Shown here: in pieces, positions 1-5,739 of the stretch
Position numbering within the stretch: the stretch's first letter is position 1
Layout of the letters: the number at the start of each line of letters is the position of its first letter
Assembly: GCA_002315815.1 (NCBI GenBank)
Contig: DCIN01000037.1
Coordinates: 265 to 6,317, forward strand
Source of the DNA: Bacteroidales bacterium UBA1725
GTDB taxonomy: Bacteria; Bacteroidota; Bacteroidia; Bacteroidales; UBA932
Reading direction: 5' to 3'
DNA length: 6,053 nucleotides
The notes under the pieces: model-generated
The model's input: the letters and a program-made list of their open reading frames with translations, nothing else
The model's database searches: none
Told to the model about the DNA's origin: nothing
Program-made: the position numbers and the translations under genes

Positions 1-552
1 TGGAGTGAATCCGTTCATCTGAGCTATTTGTTGCCCACTATCGTGCAAATGAGAGACGGTTATCGTTTTGCATCTGACCACCGGGGATTCTCTGCGGGAT
101 GGGCAGCAAGTCTTAAAACCGAAAACACGGGACTGACGATTGAAGGAGGCGTGGACTTCGGAGCATTCTTCAGAATTGAAAGACACGAAACGATGACATT
201 AAGGTATTCGTTAACCGACATTAGGTTTCCATTGAGCGTAGCATACCAGTTTGACATCCCCGGCTGGCACATCGGAATAATGCCGCTTGTCGGAATCGAC
301 CCGGGCTGTTTCATCACCGGACAGACAAGTTGGACGAATCAGGACGGGACAACAGAAACCACGAAGGTATTCAAGAAGGGATCGGGCAATTCAAGATTCA
401 TTTTCGACTGCCACGCGGGGGTGAAAGCTATATGGCAATCCAGATACTTCCTCGAGTACAGATACGAAATCCCGATTGTGCCCTTTTATCACGACAACTC
501 CACCAACACCTCAATCTGGCGTCACAGTATAGGAGTCGGACTTCAATTCTGA
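1..552 (+). CDS. Outer-membrane beta-barrel protein, C-terminal part (5' end outside window)
   Basis: The reading frame is open from base 1 with no stop, so this is the 3' portion of a longer gene; a TTG at 28-30 is only an internal codon, not a credible start. The visible 183 residues alternate polar and hydrophobic/aromatic residues in about 10-residue strands (for example TLRYSLTDIRFPLSVAYQF and FLEYRYEIPIVPF) separated by Gly/Asn/Asp/Thr-rich turns. The protein ends in HSIGVGLQF, a terminal strand with a C-terminal Phe, which is the usual recognition signal for the BAM assembly machinery. This fits a small porin-like or OmpA-like barrel (outer membrane beta-barrel families such as PF13568), but no specific family or substrate can be assigned. 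It is convergent with proA, with 21 bp between the stop codons. The missing N-terminus should contain a signal peptide. Confidence 0.72.
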   Translation, partial: WSESVHLSYLLPTIVQMRDGYRFASDHRGFSAGWAASLKTENTGLTIEGGVDFGAFFRIERHETMTLRYSLTDIRFPLSVAYQFDIPGWHIGIMPLVGIDPGCFITGQTSWTNQDGTTETTKVFKKGSGNSRFIFDCHAGVKAIWQSRYFLEYRYEIPIVPFYHDNSTNTSIWRHSIGVGLQF

Positions 553-573
553 CACTACAGAAAGAGCTGTAAA

Positions 574-1836
574 TCAAACTGGACGAATCTGCCCGTCGCC
601 CTTTATCAGCCACTTGTATGCAGTAATCTCCCTCAAGGCCATAGGACCTCTGGCGTGCATCTTCTGAGTGCTGATACCTATCTCCGCTCCCATCCCGAAC
701 TGGGCTCCGTCAGTGAATGACGTTGGTGCATTGCAGTAAACACAGGCAGCGTCCACCATAGTGAAGAACAAAGCTTCCGCCGAAGCGTCCTCACATACTA
801 TGCTCTCGCTGTGTCCCGTACCGAAAAGCCCTATGTGTGAGATGGCCTCATCTATGCTTTGGACAGTCTTGACAGACATCCTCAAGGCAAGAAATTCTCT
901 TCCAAAATCATCATCCCCGGCAAGCTTGAGCAAATAATCGGGATATTTGCCCTCCAGAGCCGCATACGACTGTGCATCAGCCAGTATCTCCACCCCGGCC
1001 TGTCCCAGAGGAGAGCAAATCTGCGGAAGCGAAGGAAGAAGGGCCTTGTGCACAATCATACAATCCAATGCGTTACAAACACTTACACGTCTTGTCTTGG
1101 CGTTGTTCACAATTCTTACAGCCTTCTGGATATCAGCGGAAGCGTCAATATAGCAGTGACACACGCCTGCCCCGGTTTCGATGACGGGGACGAGAGAGTT
1201 CTTCACGACATAGTCAATCAACTGACGACTTCCTCTCGGAATCACAAGGTCAACATAACCGCGGGCGGAAAGGAGTTCGGCAGTGGCACTGCGGTCATTC
1301 GGAAGCAGCGAGACTACAGCCTCCGGCAGAGAATGCCTGCGGAGGACACTGCGGATAAGGGAAACAGCAGCGATATTGGATTTTTCCGCAACACTCCCAC
1401 CCTTCAATATGCAGGCACTTCCCGATTTGAGGCACAGGGAGAATACGTCGAAAGTGACATTCGGTCTGGCTTCATAAATGACAGCTATGACTCCGAACGG
1501 AACTCTCGTCTTGGTCAGTTTCAAACCGTTGGGGAGTATGCGTTCCTCTATTGTCTCGCCGAGGGGAGATGGCAGGGAAGCCACGTTTCTGATATCGGAG
1601 GCTATGCCTTCTATACGCTGCCGTGAAAGCTTGAGCCTGTCATATCTGTAGTCATCCGCAGAAAGACAGGCAAGGTCGGCAGCATTTGCACCAACAATAT
1701 CCTGCCAGGAAACGTCCAGACTGTCAGCAAGGTCACGCAGCACACTATCAACCTTTTCCTTACTCAAGTTCAGCAGAGCGCGGGAAGCATTCTTCGCTTC
1801 TATTAAAATGTGTTCAATCATTCCACCTTCAGTCAT
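574..1836 (-). CDS. proA: Gamma-glutamyl phosphate reductase (glutamate-5-semialdehyde dehydrogenase)
   Basis: This cytoplasmic enzyme reduces gamma-glutamyl phosphate with NADPH to glutamate-5-semialdehyde, the second step of proline synthesis. It shows the ProA hallmarks: KLTKTRVPFGVIAVIYEARPNVT in the cofactor-binding region, a KSGSACILKGG segment, IPRGSRQLIDYV, the VPVIETGAGVCH block, and the catalytic cysteine (Cys254 from this start) in VSVCNALDC. At 420 residues it is close to the family's usual length of about 417. Two starts are possible: the ATG at 1836, which lies inside the repeat array, and an in-frame ATG at 1821. The latter gives MIEHILIEAKNASR, which matches the usual ProA N-terminal length better, so the first five residues (MTEGG) may be untranslated. 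It follows proB on the same strand and is probably co-transcribed with it. No terminator is evident after the stop. Confidence 0.96.
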   Translation of the reverse strand: MTEGGMIEHILIEAKNASRALLNLSKEKVDSVLRDLADSLDVSWQDIVGANAADLACLSADDYRYDRLKLSRQRIEGIASDIRNVASLPSPLGETIEERILPNGLKLTKTRVPFGVIAVIYEARPNVTFDVFSLCLKSGSACILKGGSVAEKSNIAAVSLIRSVLRRHSLPEAVVSLLPNDRSATAELLSARGYVDLVIPRGSRQLIDYVVKNSLVPVIETGAGVCHCYIDASADIQKAVRIVNNAKTRRVSVCNALDCMIVHKALLPSLPQICSPLGQAGVEILADAQSYAALEGKYPDYLLKLAGDDDFGREFLALRMSVKTVQSIDEAISHIGLFGTGHSESIVCEDASAEALFFTMVDAACVYCNAPTSFTDGAQFGMGAEIGISTQKMHARGPMALREITAYKWLIKGDGQIRPV

Positions 1837-1998
1837 TCAATAATTTCTCCGGTCACTCAGTCACTCACTCATTCCTTCACCTCTCCGGTCTTTCAGACAT
1901 ACACTCATTCCCTCATCTCTCCGGTCACTAAGTCATTCAGACATACACTCATTCCTTCATCTCTCCGGTCTTTCAGTCACTCAGTCATTCAGTCATTC
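1828..1998. repeat. Nested tandem-repeat array filling the proB-proA junction
   Basis: On the + strand the core TCTCCGGTC occurs at 1846, 1882, 1918 and 1962, giving spacings of 36, 36 and 44 bp. Around it lie CATTCCYTCAYC and TTCAGACATACACT segments shared by neighbouring copies. A finer 8-bp repeat, TCAYTCAG, is clearest at 1853-1868 and 1977-1998, and the 44-bp unit appears to have gained one such octamer. The 11-mer TTCAGTCATTC occurs at both ends, at 1988-1998 (covering the last sense codons and stop of proB) and at 1828-1838 (covering the upstream ATG of proA). On the transcript strand the array is rich in TGA in all three frames, and it contains short ATG...TGA mini-cistrons such as ATG-ACT-GAG-TGA just after the proB stop and GGAGAGATGAAGGAATGA. 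It encodes no credible protein. Confidence 0.93.
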
Positions 1999-2813
1999 TC
2001 CATCAGATAATGAACAAGATCAGCACCTGAATCATAGGCTATAAAATGCGAGGACTCGACAGAAGAGGGGTCTTCAACCAGATCGATGAGGATGTTCTCC
2101 TTCTTGCCATTGGCGATGTAAACGTCAATGTTGCAAGCCGCTGCGAGGCCGGCCATACGGGATTTACTGCCCATTCCACCCCTTCCGCGGGAAGATTTGC
2201 TGTCTGAAATGAATGCTGAAAGGTCTTCACCGGGGGCAATCTCCCTGATAAGGGATGCCGTCCCGGATGCAGGGTCTCCGTCAAAAATGCCATCGACATT
2301 TGAAAGAATCACCAGACGGCCGGCTCCCATCAGATACGCCACCAAAGCGGAGAGCTCGTCATTGTCTGTGAACATCAGTTCCGTGACACAGACCGTATCG
2401 TTTTCGTTGACAATCGGGATGACACCATTGTTGAGCATCACCTCCATACAGTTCTTCTGATTCTGACAATGTTCCGCCGAACTGAAATTTTCCTTCATCG
2501 TAAGCACCTGTCCCACAGGCAATCCGTATCCGGCGAAAAGCTCATAATAACGGTCTATCAGCTTGGCCTGTCCTACAGCTGAAAAAAGCTGTCTCTTCGA
2601 GACGGAGTCCATCGCGGCAAAGTCGTCAATCTTGCCCTTGAGCTCGCTCATTCCGCTGGCCACAGCACCGGATGATACAAGAATCACATCGTGTCCCTCA
2701 CGATAGAGCTGTGCTATCTGATCTACTATTGCGGACATTCTGGTGACATCCAGAGAGCCGTCCTTTCTGGTAAGCACATTGCTGCCTACCTTTATCGTTA
2801 TTCTGTCACGCAT
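1989..2813 (-). CDS. proB: Glutamate 5-kinase, short form without PUA domain
   Basis: This enzyme phosphorylates glutamate with ATP to gamma-glutamyl phosphate, the first and usually proline-inhibited step of proline synthesis. The amino-acid kinase fold is complete: IKVGSNVLT near the N-terminus (residues 7-15), SSGAVASG (47-54), IPIVNENDTV (132-141), TDNDELSALVA (149-159), LSNVDGIFDGDP (170-181) and the RGRGGMGSK loop (209-217). The protein stops at 274 residues, shortly after the kinase domain. The E. coli type has about 367 residues because of a C-terminal PUA domain, which is absent here. PUA-less ProB proteins are known in other bacteria, so this need not be a defect. The ATG at 2813 gives the normal family N-terminus; no Shine-Dalgarno site is apparent. 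The last codons and stop lie within the repeat array that separates it from proA. Confidence 0.96.
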   Translation of the reverse strand: MRDRITIKVGSNVLTRKDGSLDVTRMSAIVDQIAQLYREGHDVILVSSGAVASGMSELKGKIDDFAAMDSVSKRQLFSAVGQAKLIDRYYELFAGYGLPVGQVLTMKENFSSAEHCQNQKNCMEVMLNNGVIPIVNENDTVCVTELMFTDNDELSALVAYLMGAGRLVILSNVDGIFDGDPASGTASLIREIAPGEDLSAFISDSKSSRGRGGMGSKSRMAGLAAACNIDVYIANGKKENILIDLVEDPSSVESSHFIAYDSGADLVHYLMEND

Positions 2814-2851
2814 ATCGTATGGCCGGAGTCAATTTCCGAAGCAACGGGATA

Positions 2852-2859
2852 CAAAGTTA
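2852..2859 (-). promoter_or_regulatory. Possible Bacteroidota-type -7 box for proBA
   Basis: Read on the minus strand this is TAACTTTG, an exact match to the Bacteroides consensus TAnnTTTG for the primary sigma factor. It would place transcription initiation roughly 32-34 nt before the proB ATG. The expected TTTG at -33 is not in place: the nearest one upstream is 27 bp away (at 2887-2890), longer than the usual spacing of about 19-21 bp. An 8-bp match with four fixed positions is weak alone; its position in a 108-bp divergent intergenic region is the main support. For the esterase on the other strand only a poor match (TACCTTCA, 2872-2879) was seen. Confidence 0.4.
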
Positions 2860-2921
2860 TAATATTTTTCTTACCTTCATCCTTGTCAAATCTTAGGATT
2901 CACCAAATAACACTATTACAG

Positions 2922-4130
2922 ATGAAACGTTATCTATTATTCATTTCGGCACTGGTACTCTGTTTCAACGCCAATGCTCAGATCAAGGAGGACTTCGTCC
3001 CCTCAGAACTCAATCAACCCGGTCAAGAGTATCCTATGGTCAATTCCCAGGGTTACGCCCGGTTCCGCGTCAACGCCCCCAAGGCTGAATCGGTAGTGGT
3101 CAGCCTCGGACTCGGCGGCAGTGGCGGCACCACCCTCCAGAAAGGAGAGGACGGATTCTGGTGGGGAACCACTTCTGGCCCTCTCGATGAAGGGTTCCAC
3201 TATTATCATCTCACTATCGACGGAGGAGTGTTCAACGATCCAGGCACCGAGAATTATTATGGCTCCACCCGTTGGGAAAGCGGAATAGAAATTCCGGCCA
3301 AGGACAAGGATTTCTATGCGATGAAGAATGTTCCTCACGGAAAAGTATCACAGGTTTGGTTCTGGTCCGAGAGCACTAAACAGTTCCGCCGTGCTTTCGT
3401 CTATACTCCCCCCACCTATGACCCTGCCCAGAAGGATGTCAATTATCCAGTCCTCTACCTACAGCACGGTTGGGGAGAAAATGAATATGCCTGGTGGAAT
3501 CAGGGCCACGCAAACCTTATTATGGACAACCTCATCGCTGATGGCAAAATCGATCCTTTCATCGTTGTGATGACCTATGGTATGACCAATGAAGGCTTCC
3601 GTCCCGGTGCCGCACGTGCCGCCGGACCCCGTCCTGCCGCCGGTGCCACTGCCAGTGCCAGTGCCGGTGCCGGTAATCCTCGCACCGGAGCACCTCGCAC
3701 CGGAGCACCTCGCACCGGTTTCAATATGATGGACAACGGTTTCCAGACAGTTCTCTGCGACGAGCTTGTTCCGTATATTGACGCAAACTTCAAGACCAAG
3801 GCTGACAGAGCAAACAGAGCAATGGCAGGTCTTTCGATGGGTGGAATGGAAACTCACACCATCACTCTGGCACGTCCCGAAATGTTCAGTTACTTCGGGC
3901 TTCTCAGTGGAGGCGTTTACACTCCCGAAGAGCTCAAGGACATCAAGGATGTCAAGGGTGTGTTCGTCGGTTGTGGAAGCAAGGAAAGCGGAGATCGCAT
4001 CCTCAAGGCAGCTGAAGACCTCAAGGCAGCCGGCTACAACGCCAAAGGCTATGTCTCAGATGGAACAGCGCACGAATTTCTGACCTGGAGAAGATGCCTT
4101 CTTGAAATGGCCCCGATGCTGTTCAAATAG
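2922..4130 (+). CDS. Secreted CE1-type esterase with N-terminal E-set domain
   Basis: This is an alpha/beta-hydrolase esterase of the Esterase D/CE1 type. Members remove acyl groups such as acetyl or feruloyl from plant polysaccharides, but the substrate here is not known. I chose the ATG at 2922 because it begins a clean signal peptide (MKRYLLFISALVLCFNANA, cleavage before Gln20); the open frame further upstream overlaps proB on the other strand. Residues about 44-118 form an E-set/CBM48-like beta-sandwich, and the hydrolase domain runs from about 140 to 402. It shows the oxyanion-region motif LQHGWGENE (His182-Gly183), nucleophile Ser305 in GLSMGG, and His384 in GTAHEFLTWRR. The usual acid position falls in CGSKESGD (351-358), where Glu355 or Asp358 could serve. 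Residues about 225-267 are a Gly/Ala/Pro/Arg-rich insertion. The DUF3237 gene follows after 55 bp and is probably in the same transcript. Confidence 0.9.
   Translation: MKRYLLFISALVLCFNANAQIKEDFVPSELNQPGQEYPMVNSQGYARFRVNAPKAESVVVSLGLGGSGGTTLQKGEDGFWWGTTSGPLDEGFHYYHLTIDGGVFNDPGTENYYGSTRWESGIEIPAKDKDFYAMKNVPHGKVSQVWFWSESTKQFRRAFVYTPPTYDPAQKDVNYPVLYLQHGWGENEYAWWNQGHANLIMDNLIADGKIDPFIVVMTYGMTNEGFRPGAARAAGPRPAAGATASASAGAGNPRTGAPRTGAPRTGFNMMDNGFQTVLCDELVPYIDANFKTKADRANRAMAGLSMGGMETHTITLARPEMFSYFGLLSGGVYTPEELKDIKDVKGVFVGCGSKESGDRILKAAEDLKAAGYNAKGYVSDGTAHEFLTWRRCLLEMAPMLFK
3642..3719 (+). repeat. Short in-frame tandem repeats inside the esterase gene
   Basis: Two adjoining microsatellite-like tracts lie in the low-complexity insertion of the esterase. 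Five copies of a 6-bp unit, RGTGCC with small variations, span 3642-3671 and encode Ala/Gly/Ser dipeptides. From 3678 a 15-bp unit, CCTCGCACCGGAGCA, occurs twice exactly and a third time in part (to 3719), encoding PRTGA-PRTGA-PRTG. Both unit lengths are multiples of three, so copy-number changes would keep the frame. Confidence 0.92.
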
Positions 4131-4186
4131 TCTTACGTAATAGTCTCAGGTAATAGTCTTGCGTATTAATATATGAAATAGTCTTA
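4125..4186 (+). repeat. 13-bp tandem repeats filling the esterase-DUF3237 spacer
   Basis: AATAGTCTT or AATAGTCTC occurs at 4126, 4139, 4152 and 4177, giving spacings of 13, 13 and 25 bp; the first three copies are followed by a similar ACGT/AGGT/GCGT tail. The first copy contains the TAG stop of the esterase and the last ends directly against the ATG of the DUF3237 gene. The 11-mer AAATAGTCTTA is identical at 4125-4135 and 4176-4186. The copies keep TAG stops in more than one frame. There is no obvious Shine-Dalgarno site before the ATG. Confidence 0.88.
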
Positions 4187-4707
4187 TGAACAGATTTGTT
4201 CTATTCTTTACAACTGTCACAGTTGCCGCTTGTCTGGCAACTGTGACAATTTCTGCACAACAGATTCCACAGGAGCCCAAAGCTCCCGAACTGGAATATT
4301 GCCTCAGGCTCAATGTGTCGCTTGGACAATCCTATTCCGTAGGCCAGACTCCCAAGGGATCAAGAAACATCGTTCCCATTACCGGAGGCACTTTCGAAGG
4401 GAAACTGCCCGGCAAGGAGTTGAAGGGAGAAGTCCTTCCGGGAGGAGCCGACTATCAGATGTCCAATGGCGGTCGCACTGAGATAGAGGCAATTTACTGC
4501 ATCAGGACTGACGACGGAGTTGTCATCCACATTCGCAACTGCGGTATCATTTCTATGGGGGACGGCTTCTATTTCCGTTGCGCTCCCAAATTTGAAGCTC
4601 CCGCGGACAGCAAATATGCATGGATGAACAACTCTCTGTTTCTGTGCCAGCCAGGTTTCGGCGGCACCGGCGGAGGTATCACCCTTGATGTCTGGCGTGT
4701 GAAGTAA
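4186..4707 (+). CDS. Exported DUF3237 (UPF0311) family protein
   Basis: The 173-residue product is a single DUF3237 domain behind an export signal; the family's biochemical function is unknown. Recognisable family blocks are ITGGTFEG (65-72), GEVLPGGADYQ (81-91), YCIRTDDGVVIHIRNCG (104-120), YFRCAPKFEAP (129-139), YAWMNNSLF (144-152) and the C-terminal LDVWRV (167-172). The N-terminus has a long hydrophobic stretch from residue 4 to 22 followed by ISA-QQ, which favours signal peptidase I cleavage before Gln25. TVAAC at 12-16 also fits a lipobox, so lipidation at Cys16 is a less likely alternative because the residues after it stay hydrophobic. Most DUF3237 proteins I know of are cytoplasmic, so export is notable. 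It lies just downstream of the secreted esterase, suggesting a shared extracytoplasmic role, which is inference. The codons for residues 10-21 contain a perfect inverted repeat. Confidence 0.9.
   Translation: MNRFVLFFTTVTVAACLATVTISAQQIPQEPKAPELEYCLRLNVSLGQSYSVGQTPKGSRNIVPITGGTFEGKLPGKELKGEVLPGGADYQMSNGGRTEIEAIYCIRTDDGVVIHIRNCGIISMGDGFYFRCAPKFEAPADSKYAWMNNSLFLCQPGFGGTGGGITLDVWRVK
4215..4248. other. Perfect 13-bp inverted repeat within the signal-peptide codons
   Basis: TGTCACAGTTGCC at 4215-4227 is exactly complementary to GGCAACTGTGACA at 4236-4248, with an 8-nt loop; after one mismatch two further A-T pairs are possible outward. The left arm also lies in a second palindrome, CAACTGT-C-ACAGTTG (4211-4225), so two competing structures are possible. 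The hairpin begins 29 nt after the first base of the DUF3237 start codon. It has no downstream T-tract, so it does not look like an intrinsic terminator. It could be an mRNA structure affecting translation or decay, or a binding site for a dimeric protein; the sequence does not decide. Confidence 0.85.
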
Positions 4708-4754
4708 CTCGGAAGATATTATTGAAAGATATACAGCAAATCCAAGCAGTTGCC

Positions 4755-5729
4755 TCATAAAATGAAGTCAGCCTCGTAAATTGCATCAGTTTCGTCGTAT
4801 TTCACATAATACAGTTTGTTGTTCGGCCAATCCACTGCAAAGAACGATGCTGTTTTGTCGGGGATGATGAAACGCTTGAGTAAATTCCCACTCCAATCCC
4901 ATACCTGTATCTCCGAATTCTCGGCATTGCGATGCAGAGCAGGGATGTATTTGTCCGTAACGGAAGACACCCAATTATAACACCTGCGGGATATGTCATC
5001 AGATGCAGAAGCTGTACACCCGAAATCAGTTGTTTTTTCAGCAACAATCTTTCCGGATATGTCCATTATCTTCATTCTGTCAAAATGGCCGTAGAATGCT
5101 GCAATGTACTTGCCGTCCGGTTTAACCGCCCATTGCTTCATATATAAAAACAAAGGCTCCTCGTCCGTGTCATTCCCGAAATCCGGCATTTTCGAGATGT
5201 ATTTGTCCACTTTGGCGGCTTTCGTATAAAGCACAAATTCGTGTCCGCTCGACTGAGGAGCAATGTCAATATATCCGCTTTTGATTTCAGCAAACCCATT
5301 GGTAGCTTCTCCTGCCCAAGTCTTGTCATTAGAATCGACAACAATACTCTTCCCCTCCAGATGGCATCGCTTATATCCTCCCATATCGTGTACAAGAAAG
5401 CCTTTCTCAAAAGCCTTGACTCCTCTGGGATCGACATACTGGAAATCCATCGGACCTCTTCCCATATCTCCCGCGAGGAATGTCTCTCCAGAAAGAGGAA
5501 GAGGAACAACCTGAAATGCCTTTGAGGTTTTCCTCGTAGGCATAATCAAGGCACTGCCACTGACCACCATCGCAACCGGAACAGATGGCTCGGCATTCTG
5601 GTCCAGACTTGTGCGTCGAGGCTCAAGAGCCACAGTTTGAACAGATGAACCGTCAATACCCTCCTCGACAATACAGGAAAGCGGAAGAAAACAAAGGAAA
5701 AGAAGAATTGTCAGCCGATGTAAATTCAT
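4755..5729 (-). CDS. BF3164-like six-bladed beta-propeller lipoprotein
   Basis: This 324-residue protein resembles the BF3164/TolB-like propeller lipoproteins (PF15869 group) common in Bacteroidales; their molecular role is unknown. The N-terminus is a lipoprotein signal ending in LPLSC, with Cys19 as the lipidation site; Pro at -3 is not the usual Leu/Val/Ile. Acidic residues follow (CIVEEGID), reminiscent of the export signal that sends Bacteroidota lipoproteins to the cell surface. Family-type features include GRGPMDF (90-96), blade-like strands such as FEKGFLVHDM and KIMDISGKIVAE, and the C-terminal IQVWDWSGNLLKRF (274-287) and FFAVDWPNNKLYYVKYDE (296-313). It starts 10 bp after the stop of the NVEALA gene, so the two are very likely one operon. 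It ends convergent with the DUF3237 gene, with 47 bp between and no clear terminator. Confidence 0.85.
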   Translation of the reverse strand: MNLHRLTILLFLCFLPLSCIVEEGIDGSSVQTVALEPRRTSLDQNAEPSVPVAMVVSGSALIMPTRKTSKAFQVVPLPLSGETFLAGDMGRGPMDFQYVDPRGVKAFEKGFLVHDMGGYKRCHLEGKSIVVDSNDKTWAGEATNGFAEIKSGYIDIAPQSSGHEFVLYTKAAKVDKYISKMPDFGNDTDEEPLFLYMKQWAVKPDGKYIAAFYGHFDRMKIMDISGKIVAEKTTDFGCTASASDDISRRCYNWVSSVTDKYIPALHRNAENSEIQVWDWSGNLLKRFIIPDKTASFFAVDWPNNKLYYVKYDETDAIYEADFIL

Positions 5730-5739
5730 ATGGATATGT

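Noticed and set aside
556..571. Small hairpin TACAG-AAAGAG-CTGTA between the convergent barrel and proA genes
   Set aside because: A 5-bp stem with no T-tract on either strand is too weak to call a terminator.
859..1626. A 255-codon open frame on the + strand opposite proA
   Set aside because: It lies wholly antisense to a clear, full-length proA, its translation shows no recognisable domain or signal, and its openness is explained by proA codon composition.
1846..1970. Regular 36-bp spacing suggesting a CRISPR array
   Set aside because: The copies are degenerate, directly adjacent and lack unique spacers; the 8-bp sub-repeats and the 44-bp step indicate tandem duplication instead. No cas gene is nearby.
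1810..2010. A Ser/His/Phe-rich open frame on the + strand running through the repeat array
   Set aside because: Its composition is simply the tandem repeat read in one frame. It overlaps both proA and proB ends and has no start context or family likeness.
2691..2921. Upstream extension of the esterase frame to 2691
   Set aside because: The extension overlaps the start of proB, and the ATG at 2922 begins a textbook signal peptide, so the upstream part is not coding.
3459..3857. Gly/Thr-rich open frame on the minus strand across the esterase insertion
   Set aside because: It is the antisense reading of the GC-rich tandem repeats in a well-supported esterase gene.
4708..4754. 47-bp gap between the convergent DUF3237 and propeller genes checked for a terminator
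   Set aside because: No stable stem with a T-tract could be found on either strand.
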